From positions 2,728,001-2,792,000 of the forward strand of contig NZ_JBGFSP010000003.1 of NCBI RefSeq assembly GCF_041227145.1: 64,000 nucleotides of DNA, given 5' to 3'. Source of the DNA: Bacteroides sp. AN502(2024). Lineage in GTDB: Bacteria; Bacteroidota; Bacteroidia; Bacteroidales; Bacteroidaceae. Below, piece by piece: positions 8,031 through 17,600 of this stretch. The notes below the pieces were generated by a model that had not been told where the DNA came from, did not search any database, and saw only the letters and a program-made list of their open reading frames with translations. Every line of letters begins with the position of its first letter. The first letter of the stretch is position 1. A program made the position numbers and the translations under genes.

Positions 8031-9695
8031 ATGAAATTCAACTGTTGTTTTCTGAAGAAGAGGTCTTTGCTTCTGCTGATTGCTTTGGGAATTGGCAGTG
8101 TCCTGTATGCGAATGAAGAGTTGAAATTATTGACGGACTCTTTGCGTAGAGTGATAGATGAAAAGCATGTCTTTGTTCAAAAGAAAGAGGCGAGGATTAA
8201 CGGGATAAAATGTATGCTAAAGAGTCCCGGTTTGACTCTTGAACAAGAGTATAAAATCAATCTACGGTTATACAGCGAGTATAAAAAGTTTCATATCGAT
8301 TCAGCCATCCATTATGTTGATCGCAATATTGAAATTTCCCGTCAGTTGAATAGACCTTATTTCACTAACCAGTCGTCTTTACATCTCAGTCTTTTGTATT
8401 CGATGTGTGGGAGGTTCCGCGAAGCGGAAATCATTTTGAAAAGTATAAAGACTTCAGAGCTTCCCAGAGATTTATTAATAAACTACTATCAAACTTATTC
8501 TAGCTTTTGGGGGCATTATTCGATTTCTGTCGCCAATAATCTGTATGGCAAGCAGCAGGCTGCTTATCAGGATTCGCTGTTTGCTCTCATTGACCATACT
8601 TCCTGGGATTATCGAATGTCTCAGGCTTCTTATTATATTTGGCGTGATACGTTAAAATCGAAGGAAATCTTTAAGGAATTATTAGATATTGAGGAAGTCG
8701 GGACGCCTAATTATGCCATGATTACCCATTCGTATTCCAGATTGTGTCGGCATCAGAAGAAATATGATGACGAAAAAAAATATTTAATGTTGTCGGCGAT
8801 TGCCGATATCCGGAATGCGACGCGTGAAAATGCTTCTCTGCAATCTCTTGCGTTGATACAATACGAAGAGAAGAATTTGGCTGATGCATTTAAATTTACA
8901 CAGTCTGCTATTGACGATGTAATCTCTTCCGGCATTCACTTCCGTGCCATCGAAATTTATAAATTTAATTCTATTATCAACACAGCCTACCAAGCAGAAC
9001 AGGCTAAATCAAGATCTCATCTGACTACTTTTCTTATCTCTACAAGTATTATTCTTTTTCTACTGATTCTGCTTGTGGTTTTCATCTATATTCAGATGAA
9101 GAAGACTTTGAAGATAAAGCAAGCATTGGCACAGAGTAATGAGGAACTTTTGCGGTTGAACAATAAGCTGAACAGTATGAACACTCAGCTGAACGATGCC
9201 AATAATCAGTTGTGCGAGATGAATAGCATAAAGGAATATTATATAGCTGAATTCTTCGATGTGTGCTTTAGCTATATTCACAAAATGGAGAAATATCAGA
9301 ATATGCTCTATAAAATAGCCATTAATAAATACTATGACGAATTGATTAAGAAGCTGAAATCGTCTGTGCTGATTGATGAAGAGCTTAAGGCACTGTATGT
9401 TCGCTTTGATAAGGTCTTTTTAGGTTTGTATCCCACTTTTGTTTCAGACTTTAATGCTTTATTGAAAGATGAAGAGAAAATTGTTTTAAAACCGAATGCT
9501 TTATTGAATAGGGAACTTCGTATCTATGCTTTATTGCGCTTGGGTATTACGGATAGTGGGAAGATAGCGAACTTCCTCCGGTGCTCTACAAGTACGGTTT
9601 ATAATTATCGCACAAAGATGAGAAATAAAGCTGCTGTCGACAGAGATGAATTTGAAAATGAGATTATGAGAATTAGTTCAACTCAAGAGACATAA
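8031..9695 (+). CDS. Membrane-tethered TPR-like regulator with C-terminal HTH (DUF6377-like)
   Basis: 554 residues. A signal peptide (MKFNCCFLKKRSLLLLIALG) leads into an exported region of about 300 residues rich in helical repeat features, then one membrane helix (about 331-354), a coiled coil (about 365-400, repeated LNN/LND heptads), and a cytoplasmic tail ending in a helix-turn-helix (FLRCSTSTVYNYRTKMRNKA). The upstream ATG at 7995 lies inside a terminator stem, so 8031 is preferred. It is adjacent to and co-oriented with the oxidoreductase operon and is likely its regulator; the homologous B. thetaiotaomicron gene is, as I recall, the regulator next to the 3-keto-glycoside genes. What it senses is not visible. 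Confidence 0.75.
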   Translation: MKFNCCFLKKRSLLLLIALGIGSVLYANEELKLLTDSLRRVIDEKHVFVQKKEARINGIKCMLKSPGLTLEQEYKINLRLYSEYKKFHIDSAIHYVDRNIEISRQLNRPYFTNQSSLHLSLLYSMCGRFREAEIILKSIKTSELPRDLLINYYQTYSSFWGHYSISVANNLYGKQQAAYQDSLFALIDHTSWDYRMSQASYYIWRDTLKSKEIFKELLDIEEVGTPNYAMITHSYSRLCRHQKKYDDEKKYLMLSAIADIRNATRENASLQSLALIQYEEKNLADAFKFTQSAIDDVISSGIHFRAIEIYKFNSIINTAYQAEQAKSRSHLTTFLISTSIILFLLILLVVFIYIQMKKTLKIKQALAQSNEELLRLNNKLNSMNTQLNDANNQLCEMNSIKEYYIAEFFDVCFSYIHKMEKYQNMLYKIAINKYYDELIKKLKSSVLIDEELKALYVRFDKVFLGLYPTFVSDFNALLKDEEKIVLKPNALLNRELRIYALLRLGITDSGKIANFLRCSTSTVYNYRTKMRNKAAVDRDEFENEIMRISSTQET

Positions 9696-9840
9696 TTGTT
9701 ATTTTAGTGCTGGCCCCTTTCCAAATCGTCTACATTTTTTTGATATACTTAAAGTGTTAAGTCATTGATTAATAATGTGAAATATAAATTTATTATCTAC
9801 ATAAAGTAGTATAAGTCAAATAAGCCGTTATTTATTTGGC

Positions 9841-9892
9841 TAGATTTGCAATATCAGTTTTTTACTCATCAGCTTGGTGATGAGAACTGATA
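9841..9892 (+). promoter_or_regulatory. Promoter and 5' leader hairpin of the oxidoreductase operon
   Basis: TAGATTTG (9841-9848) is a good -7 element. Immediately after it, TATCAGTT (9852-9859) and CTCATCA (9865-9871) pair with TGATGAG (9878-9884) and AACTGATA (9885-9892): a perfect 15-bp stem with one 5-nt bulge and a 6-nt loop, starting at or near the expected transcript end. Upstream, CAAATAA (9817-9823) and TTATTTG (9832-9838) form a second dyad that could be an operator. Confidence 0.55.
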
Positions 9893-9933
9893 CTTTATCT
9901 ATTATTTGTACTTAAATTCACTATGTTTTATTT

Positions 9934-11055
9934 ATGAACACGCAATCTTCAATAGACGCGAGAATTAAAGTGGGAATTATCGGTTTCGGTAGGATGGGAA
10001 GATTCTACTGGGAAGCGATGACAAAAAGTGGGCGATGGGATATTGCTTATATTTGTGATACCGATCCGGAATCACGTCAGTTGGCCAAGAAGTTATCTCC
10101 GGAGTCGCTTATAGTAGAAGATAATCAAAAGATTTTTGAGGATGAAAGTGTGCAGGTTGTCGGGCTTTTCACTTTGGCTGACTCGCGGATGGGACAAATA
10201 GAAAAGGCTATTCGTTACGGCAAACACATTATTTCAGAAAAACCTATCGCAGATACAATGGAAAATGAGTGGAAGGTGGTGGAGATGACAGAAAACTCGA
10301 ATCTCATTTCTACGGTAAACCTGTATCTGCGGAATTCCTGGTATCATAATTTAATGAAGGAGTATATCCGGCAGGGAGAAATCGGCGAACTGGCTATTAT
10401 CCGTATTTGTCATATGACTCCCGGTCTGGCACCAGGCGAAGGCCATGAGTATGAGGGACCTGCTTTTCACGATTGTGGAATGCATTATGTAGATATCACC
10501 CGTTGGTATGCAGGATGTGATTATAGGACATGGAATGCGCAGGGGGTGAACATGTGGAACTACAAGGATCCCTGGTGGGTGCAATGTCATGGAACTTTTC
10601 AAAACGGTGTAGTTTTTGATATTACCCAGGGTTTTGTTTATGGACAATTATCTAAAGACCAAACACACAATTCGTATGTAGATATTATAGGAACGAAGGG
10701 AGTTGTGCGTATGACGCATGACTTCAAAACCGCGGTTGTCGACCTGCACGGGGTCAATCAAACCCTTCGTGTGGAGAAGCCTTTTGGTGGCAAGAATATA
10801 GATGTGCTGTGCGACTTGTTTGCTGATTCGGTTGAAACCGGAAAGCGCAGTCCACGCTTACCATTGATGCGCGATTCGGCCATTGCATCCGAATATGCGT
10901 GGACATTCTTAAAAGATACACGCAAACACGATTTGCCCGCTATCGGTAATTTGACTACTTTAGAGCAAATACGTGAGCGGAGAAGAAATATGAAAAATGG
11001 ATATGGATTGTTGCATGGCAACCTTCCAAAAATTATTAACCCCTTAAATAAATAA
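9934..11055 (+). CDS. Gfo/Idh/MocA oxidoreductase, cytoplasmic
   Basis: 373 residues without a signal peptide. The Rossmann nucleotide motif GFGRMG is near residues 17-22, followed by CDTDPES; SEKPIADT carries the family's catalytic lysine, and HDCGMHYVDITRWYAG the conserved Asp/His of the C-terminal domain. Such enzymes oxidise or reduce a sugar hydroxyl with NAD(P). It is first in a tight operon with an exported relative, a DUF1080 protein and an isomerase. By analogy with the B. thetaiotaomicron 3-keto-glycoside cluster it may re-reduce a 3-keto sugar inside the cell; this role is inferred from context. Confidence 0.85.
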   Translation: MNTQSSIDARIKVGIIGFGRMGRFYWEAMTKSGRWDIAYICDTDPESRQLAKKLSPESLIVEDNQKIFEDESVQVVGLFTLADSRMGQIEKAIRYGKHIISEKPIADTMENEWKVVEMTENSNLISTVNLYLRNSWYHNLMKEYIRQGEIGELAIIRICHMTPGLAPGEGHEYEGPAFHDCGMHYVDITRWYAGCDYRTWNAQGVNMWNYKDPWWVQCHGTFQNGVVFDITQGFVYGQLSKDQTHNSYVDIIGTKGVVRMTHDFKTAVVDLHGVNQTLRVEKPFGGKNIDVLCDLFADSVETGKRSPRLPLMRDSAIASEYAWTFLKDTRKHDLPAIGNLTTLEQIRERRRNMKNGYGLLHGNLPKIINPLNK

Positions 11056-11059
11056 AATC

Positions 11060-12547
11060 ATGTCAAACATTTCGAGGAGAAAATTTCTCAAAACGGGAGC
11101 GGCTGCTTTAGCAGGTATTACCATTGCTCCCAGTACTATTTTAGGTATGAGCCATGGGCATATCTCGCCTACTGACAAGTTGAATCTTGCAGCTGTGGGT
11201 ATCGGTGGTATGGGACATGCCAACATTAATCATGTGAAGGGCACTGAAAACATTGTGGCTCTTTGTGATGTGGACTGGAAGTATGCAAAAGGTGTGTTCG
11301 ACGAATTTCCCCGTGCTAAAAAGTACTGGGATTATCGTAAGATGTATGATGAAATGGGTAAATCTATCGACGGTGTGATTATTGCAACTGCCGACCATAC
11401 TCATGCTATTATCACTGCTGATGCAATGACAATGGGAAAACATGTATATTGTCAGAAGCCGTTAACTCATTCTGTTTATGAATCTCGTTTGTTGACAAAA
11501 CTGGCTGCTTCAACGGGCGTTGTTACCCAAATGGGTAATCAGGGTTCTTCGGATGAAGGAACTGATTTGGTTTGCGAATGGATCTGGAATGGAGAAATCG
11601 GTGATGTGACTAAAGTCGAATGTGCGACAGATCGTCCTATTTGGCCTCAAGGATTAAATGTTCCTGAAAAGGCTGATAAAATTCCTAGCACGTTGAACTG
11701 GGATTTATTCACAGGTCCTGCTAAAATGAATCCTTACAACGCTATCTATCATCCTTGGAATTGGCGCGGATGGTGGGATTACGGAACCGGTGCACTGGGT
11801 GATATGGCTTGTCATATCTTGCATCAGCCCTTTAGAGCATTGAATTTGAAATATCCTATTAAAGTGGAAGGATCGTCAACCTTATTGTTGAACGCTTGTG
11901 CTCCACAGGCACAGCATGTGAAGATGATTTTCCCGGCTCGTGATAATATGCCTAAAGTAGCAATGCCTGAAGTGGAAGTACACTGGTACGATGGCGGTAT
12001 GATGCCTGAACGTCCGAAAGGATTCCCTGAAGGAAAACAATTAATGCAGAGTGGCGGTGGTTTGACTATTTTCCACGGGACGAAAGATACCTTGATTTGC
12101 GGATGCTATGGACAGAATCCTTGGTTGCTTTCCGGGCGTAAACCGAATGCACCTAAGGTATGTCGTCGTGTTCCCAATGCTATGAATGGTGGTCACGAGA
12201 TGGATTGGGTACGTGCATGTAAAGAAGATAAATCTAATCGTATCATGACTAAATCTGACTTCTCAGAAGCCGGACCGATGAATGAAATGGTGGCAATGGG
12301 GGTATTGGCTATTCGTTTGCAAGCTCTGAATAAAACTCTTGAATGGGACGGGGCCAATATGTGCTTTACGAATATCGGTGATAACGAAACGATCCGTACC
12401 GTTATCAAAGACGGATTCAAGATTCATGATGGTCATCCGACATTTGACAAGACATGGACTGATCCGGTTAATGCAAAACAGTTTGCTGCAGAATTGGTGA
12501 AACATAATTATCGTGAAGGCTGGAGACTGCCTGATATGCCGAGGTAA
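11060..12547 (+). CDS. Tat-exported Gfo/Idh/MocA oxidoreductase, likely glycoside 3-dehydrogenase
   Basis: 495 residues. The N-terminus SRRKFLKTGAAALAGITIA is a twin-arginine signal, so the enzyme is probably folded with its nucleotide in the cytoplasm and exported. GIGGMGHAN is the nucleotide-binding loop, CQKPLTHS the lysine motif, and DYGTGALGDMACHILHQPF the catalytic His/Asp region. It starts 4 nt after the previous stop. Exported enzymes of this type with tightly bound NAD oxidise the C3 hydroxyl of glycosides in the published 3-keto pathway; the substrate here is not known. Confidence 0.85.
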   Translation: MSNISRRKFLKTGAAALAGITIAPSTILGMSHGHISPTDKLNLAAVGIGGMGHANINHVKGTENIVALCDVDWKYAKGVFDEFPRAKKYWDYRKMYDEMGKSIDGVIIATADHTHAIITADAMTMGKHVYCQKPLTHSVYESRLLTKLAASTGVVTQMGNQGSSDEGTDLVCEWIWNGEIGDVTKVECATDRPIWPQGLNVPEKADKIPSTLNWDLFTGPAKMNPYNAIYHPWNWRGWWDYGTGALGDMACHILHQPFRALNLKYPIKVEGSSTLLLNACAPQAQHVKMIFPARDNMPKVAMPEVEVHWYDGGMMPERPKGFPEGKQLMQSGGGLTIFHGTKDTLICGCYGQNPWLLSGRKPNAPKVCRRVPNAMNGGHEMDWVRACKEDKSNRIMTKSDFSEAGPMNEMVAMGVLAIRLQALNKTLEWDGANMCFTNIGDNETIRTVIKDGFKIHDGHPTFDKTWTDPVNAKQFAAELVKHNYREGWRLPDMPR

Positions 12548-12584
12548 ATTAAAAATGAAAGATAAAAATAAAATTGTTATTATC

Positions 12585-13451
12585 ATGAAAAATGTATTTT
12601 ATCCATTAGCTTGTTGTTGTCTTGCTGCGGGAGTTTTTGCTTCTTGCGGTGGTCAGAAAAAAACAAATGCTCCGGAAGAACAGAGCACAGTTGCATTGTC
12701 TTACTCTAAATCATTAAAAGCACCGGAAACAGATAGTTTGAATCTGCCTGTTGATAAAGATGGTTATATCATGATCTTTGATGGTGAGACGTTTAACGGA
12801 TGGCGTGGTTATGGAAAAGACCGTGTCCCTTCCAAATGGACCATCGAAGATGGTTGTATCAAATTTAACGGAACTGGCGGCGGTGAAGCTCAAGACGGTG
12901 ATGGGGGCGATTTGATCTTTGCTCACAAATTTAAAAACTTTGAATTGGAGTTGGAATGGAAGGTTGCTAAAGGTAGTAATTCAGGTATTCTGTATTTAGC
13001 TCAGGAAGTTACTTCTAAAGACAAAGACGGTAATGATGTGCTTGAACCTATTTATATTTCTGCACCTGAATATCAGATCTTGGATAATGCCAATCATCCG
13101 GATGCTAAATTGGGGAAGGATAACAATCGTCAGTCAGCTTCTTTGTATGACATGATTCCGGCAGTTCCTCAAAATTCTAAACCGTTTGGCGAATGGAACA
13201 AGGCTAAGATTATGGTTTATAAAGGTACAGTTGTTCACGGACAAAATGATGAAAATGTACTTGAATATCATTTGTGGACAAAACAATGGACTGATATGTT
13301 GCAGGCAAGTAAGTTCAGCGAAGAAAAATGGCCTTTGGCATTTGAATTGCTGAATAATTGTGGTGGTGAAAATCACGAAGGTTTCATAGGTCTGCAAGAT
13401 CACGGTGATGATGTTTGGTATCGCAACATCCGCGTGAAAATTTTGGACTAA
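12585..13451 (+). CDS. DUF1080 lipoprotein, likely 3-keto-glycoside hydrolase
   Basis: About 288 residues. The signal peptide ends in a lipobox (GVFASC, Cys 21), so it is lipid-anchored. The rest is one DUF1080 (PF06439) jelly-roll domain: IMFDGETFNGWRGYG, the SNSGILYLAQE strand, APEYQILDN and the terminal DVWYRNIRVKIL are family landmarks. Members cleave or hydrate 3-keto glycosides, acting after a glycoside 3-dehydrogenase, which is the preceding gene. I prefer ATG 12585; an in-frame ATG at 12555 would add ten charged residues and is the alternative, while 12513 would overlap the upstream gene. Confidence 0.82.
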   Translation: MKNVFYPLACCCLAAGVFASCGGQKKTNAPEEQSTVALSYSKSLKAPETDSLNLPVDKDGYIMIFDGETFNGWRGYGKDRVPSKWTIEDGCIKFNGTGGGEAQDGDGGDLIFAHKFKNFELELEWKVAKGSNSGILYLAQEVTSKDKDGNDVLEPIYISAPEYQILDNANHPDAKLGKDNNRQSASLYDMIPAVPQNSKPFGEWNKAKIMVYKGTVVHGQNDENVLEYHLWTKQWTDMLQASKFSEEKWPLAFELLNNCGGENHEGFIGLQDHGDDVWYRNIRVKILD

Positions 13452-13468
13452 TCAAATAGCGATAAAAA

Positions 13469-13556
13469 GGCACGGGTTATATGTACTTCACGTTTTTTTG
13501 AATGGCGATTGTCATGGCGCAATCGTGAAGTCTGTATAATCTGTGCCTGTTTTTTC
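13469..13556 (+). terminator. Large imperfect hairpin between DUF1080 gene and isomerase gene
   Basis: The 24-nt arms 13469-13492 and 13524-13547 are complementary at 19 of 24 positions: outer GGCAC/GTGCC, TTATA/TATAA, and an unbroken 8-bp inner block ACTTCACG/CGTGAAGT. Inside is a second perfect hairpin CGATTG/CAATCG. TGTTTTTTC follows. It may terminate or attenuate transcription or protect the upstream mRNA. Confidence 0.55.
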
Positions 13557-13596
13557 TATGTAAATCTGAATAATTGTCCCTCCTGATATCTATTAT

Positions 13597-14505
13597 ATGA
13601 AAACTAAAATTTATATCTGTGCGTTGGCTGCTCTTTTCATGATTCCGCAGGCAATGATAGCACAAACCAAGAAGAAAGCAAAAAAAGAAGTAGCGATTCA
13701 ACTCTATTCTGTCAGAGATATATTAAATAAGGTTGACAACAAAGATGGTAAGTGTGACCCCATTTATACTGCTCTGCTGAAGAAATTGGCAAATATGGGA
13801 TATACCGGTGTTGAAGCTGCCAATTATAACAACGGTAAATTTTATGGCCGGACTCCTCAACAATTTAAAAAAGATGTTGAATCGGCCGGATTAAAAGTTT
13901 TGTCTTCGCACTGTACACGTGGGCTGTCGAAAGAAGAACTTGCTTCCGGTGACTATTCGAAATCACTAGAATGGTGGAGTCAGTGTATCGCTGATCATAA
14001 AGCTGCCGGTATGAAATATATTGTAGCTCCTTGGATGGATGTACCTAAGACACTCAAGGAGCTGGATACGTATTGCGCATATTATAATGAGGTAGGCAAG
14101 CGTTGCAAACAACAAGGTTTGTTGTTCGGATATCACAATCACGCTCATGAATTTCAGAAAGTAGAAGATAAAGTGATGTATGATTATATGCTGGAACATA
14201 CGAATCCTGAATATGTTTTCTTTCAGATGGATCTTTATTGGGTAGTTCGCGGACAGAGTAGTCCTGTTGATTATTTTAATAAATATCCCGGTCGCTTCAA
14301 GATATTCCATGTGAAAGATCACCGAGAGATCGGACAAAGTGGAATGGTAGGTTTTGATGCAATCTTTAAGAATGCAAAAACAGCGGGTGTTAACTATCTC
14401 ATTGCTGAAATCGAGAATTATAGTATGCCGGTAGAGAAGAGTGTGGAAGTAAGTTTGGATTATTTATTGAACGCTTCTTTTGTGAACAGTTCATACGCTA
14501 AATAG
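13597..14505 (+). CDS. Exported sugar phosphate isomerase/epimerase-like TIM barrel
   Basis: 302 residues with a signal peptide (MKTKIYICALAALFMIPQAM, cleavage near IAQ). The AP_endonuc_2/xylose isomerase-like barrel (PF01261) shows GVEAANY, GYHNHAHEF, QMDLYW and HVKDHRE, which place Glu, His, Asp and His at the metal site. It is probably a periplasmic isomerase or lyase of keto sugars despite the family name. It is separated from the DUF1080 gene by a 145-bp gap containing a large hairpin, so its expression may be set separately. Confidence 0.82.
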   Translation: MKTKIYICALAALFMIPQAMIAQTKKKAKKEVAIQLYSVRDILNKVDNKDGKCDPIYTALLKKLANMGYTGVEAANYNNGKFYGRTPQQFKKDVESAGLKVLSSHCTRGLSKEELASGDYSKSLEWWSQCIADHKAAGMKYIVAPWMDVPKTLKELDTYCAYYNEVGKRCKQQGLLFGYHNHAHEFQKVEDKVMYDYMLEHTNPEYVFFQMDLYWVVRGQSSPVDYFNKYPGRFKIFHVKDHREIGQSGMVGFDAIFKNAKTAGVNYLIAEIENYSMPVEKSVEVSLDYLLNASFVNSSYAK

Positions 14506-14526
14506 CGTAATTACTATTATTAATTC

Positions 14527-14614
14527 GTTCTACCAAGGTTGTTCTTTCGTTCCACCTAGGTTATCCGTTGGGTTCTACCATGGTGTTTGTTTAGTTCTAC
14601 CTAGGTGGAACGAA
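14527..14614. repeat. Four phased copies of a 13-bp palindrome-bearing repeat
   Basis: GTTCYACCWWGGT occurs at 14527-14539, 14549-14561, 14572-14584 and 14594-14606, start-to-start spacing 22, 23 and 22 bp, i.e. about two helical turns. The cores of copies 2, 3 and 4 (ACCTAGGT, ACCATGGT, ACCTAGGT) are palindromes. TTCGTTCCACCTAGGT (14546-14561) is a perfect 16-bp inverted repeat of 14599-14614, giving a possible 69-nt hairpin. It lies between two convergent genes, so it may also act as a bidirectional terminator. Confidence 0.8.
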
Positions 14615-14691
14615 TGGTTGTTTGCTACAAAAGTAGGTAGTTTATGCAAGACTTATACCGATTTATTAAGAAAAAAGTGGGGTATCTCTTC

Positions 14692-17600
14692 TTAATCCTG
14701 CTTTCTATAAGCTTGTGGAGTTACATGATATTTTTCCTTGAAGCATTTGCTAAAATATTTTGGAATGCTAAATCCTGTTCGGTCTGATATCTCTGATATA
14801 TTTAATTCAGGATTGTTCTTTAACAGATATGCAGCGCGTTTCAATCGGATAGTCATGATAAGGTCACCGGGTGTTTGTCCTGTTATCGCTTTTAGTTTAG
14901 TAAATAGTTTGGTTCGGGCAATGCCCATTTGAGTAACGAGTTGGTCTACACTAAAATTTACATTATCAATTTCGTTTTCAATAATTTCTGTGACTTTATC
15001 TATGAATTTTTTATCCAGCATATTATTAGTCAGAATTTGAATATTTACTTGCGGTTGTTTGCTGAATTTTTCTTGCAACATAATCCGATTATTAACGAGG
15101 TTATTGCATCTTGATAATAAAATGTTGATATTGAATGGTTTGGTGATATAGTCGTCTGCTCCCATTTTTAAACCTTCCAGATTGTGTTCAATGGCTGTTT
15201 TGGCGGTTAACAGAACAACAGGAATGTGACAGGTATCGAAATTTTGTTTGATGGCCAGACAAAGCTGAGTTCCGGACATTTCAGGCATAATGATGTCACT
15301 GATAACGATATGAGGCATTTCCGAACATGTTTTTTCCAACCCTTCTTTACCGTTAATAGCAGTAATGACTCTATAAAGTGGTTTAAAAATAGTAACTAAC
15401 ATTTCCCTAAGTGAGTCATTGTCTTCTACGATTAGTATTTTATGTTTTTTTTCTTTTGATATGCTCTCGTTATCTATGGTTTCCTGCTCCTGTACAGGAC
15501 ATTCTTGAGCGACTAAATTCAGATTGGGGAGTTCGTCCGAATAAGAAATGTGGGAACTTTCACAGAGCTGCTCGTTTGTGAAATGTTCTTTTCCTGTCAT
15601 TAGATGGATACGGAAAGTTGTCCCTTCTCCAAGCTCACTGGACACATCAATACTTCCATGATGCAATTCGATGATTCCCTTGGTGAGAGCCAGACCAATA
15701 CCTGTACCGGTGTGTGGTAGAGAATCTACATCTGCTTGATAGAAACGATTGAAAATCTTATCAATATCTTTTTTAGCAATGCCTGAACCGTTGTCCGTTA
15801 TTTCAATGAGTACTTCCTGATTTCGTTTCCTGACCGCGATAGATATTGTTCCCCCTGCTTGGGTATATTTGAATGCATTGGAAATAACATTATTGATGGC
15901 TTTTTGCATTTGTCTGGCATCAAACCATACCCTGATATTGTCACTGCTTTTTTCAAAATTAAAAGTGATTTGGCGTTGTGCCGCATATTCCTGAAAGAGC
16001 AGATAGTGTTCATATATAAAATGAACTATATTGTGTTCGCTGACCTTGATGGTCATATATCCCTGTTCTTGTTTCTGAAAATCCAGTAATTCGGTTATAA
16101 GTTCTCTTAATTGCAGACAACTTTTGTATACTCCCAAAATTTTATTGTATATATTAGGGTTAAAAGAACGTACTTGTAGCAACATTTCCACTTGCCCGAT
16201 AATAAGTGTTAACGGTGTTCGGAATTCGTGGGATATGTTGGTGAAAAAATGCAGTTTTGCCTGATTTAGTTGTTCGATATCTTCGATATGTCTTTTTTCG
16301 TATTTAAGAGATTCTTGTAATTTTAGACGACGATGATATGCATGTATGATGTAATATGTAAGTATGATAATACTTATGATGTATGCCAGATAGGCCCATA
16401 TCGTACGATAAAAAGGAGGTAATATTTCTATTTGCAATCGACTTGGTGGAACCAATTTTTCGTTTACGTTTTCTGCTTTTACAATTAACGTATAATTGCC
16501 GGGAGCAAGATTGGTATATGTAATGGTGTTTTGCTCCAATACATTCCATGTGTCGGAGAAACCTTCCAGTTGATAAATAATTTTATTTTTGTGGAAAGGT
16601 ATGTAATCCGTAGTTGTATATTCGATGTTGAAAACGTTTTGAGTAGATTTCAGAGTTATTTTGGGGGTATATGTAATATTCTGGGGTAATATTCCACTTT
16701 GATCTCCTGTATGGATATTTTCTCCGTTCACTGTCAGACGATATGGATATATGCGATAAGATCGTGGCGTCTGTTCCAGGTCTTTTTCTTGGAAAGAAAT
16801 CATTCCGGTGGTTCCACCGATAAATATTTCTCCTTTCCGGCTTTTATAGAGCGCATTTTCACTTATGCAGCTTAAGGGAAGATCATCATAGTTCCTGAAT
16901 TTTTTTTGTCGATAATCCAGTATTGAGAATCCTTTATCTGTTGTCACTAACAATTTTTCAGGTGACAGTTCGCAAATATTATATATTACATTGCTGGCAA
17001 GCCCGTTTTTGCGTTTATCGAAGTTGATAAAATCATCAGTCTCTTTTCTGTACAAATCTAATCCATTCTCGTTTGTACAAAACCAGAGCCTTTTTTGACT
17101 ATCCTCGTAAATGGAATTGATGCTGTTGCTGCTGAGGCTGTTGTTATTGCCGTTCTTATGTCTGTAAATGGAGAATTTCTGACTGTCAAAATGATAAGCA
17201 CACGCTCCGCTGTTATTGTTGGCTATCCATAATGTACCTTCGTGGTCTAAAGTCAGCCCTATAGTGGATATCGTATTATAAAGTGCATTCTTGTCTTGAA
17301 ATAATAATCTGCATTTTCCTGTTTGTGGATCGAATAATGTGACTCCATTTGCTGTGGCCAGTATCAACTGTTTCTGATAAGGAATAATATCTTCCACGAG
17401 ATTGGAGGGGAGAGAACTGCTATCTTCTTTTTTATTTTTATATTGAGTGAAATGTCCGGTCTTCATATCCAGTCTGTTTAGCCCTTTTAGATGTATGCCA
17501 AGCCATAATACATGCTGCAGAGAATCATAGTAGATAGCCCTTACATTATCGTGTGGCAGATTACCGGAAACATCTTTGCTTAGATAACGTTTGTAAGTTT

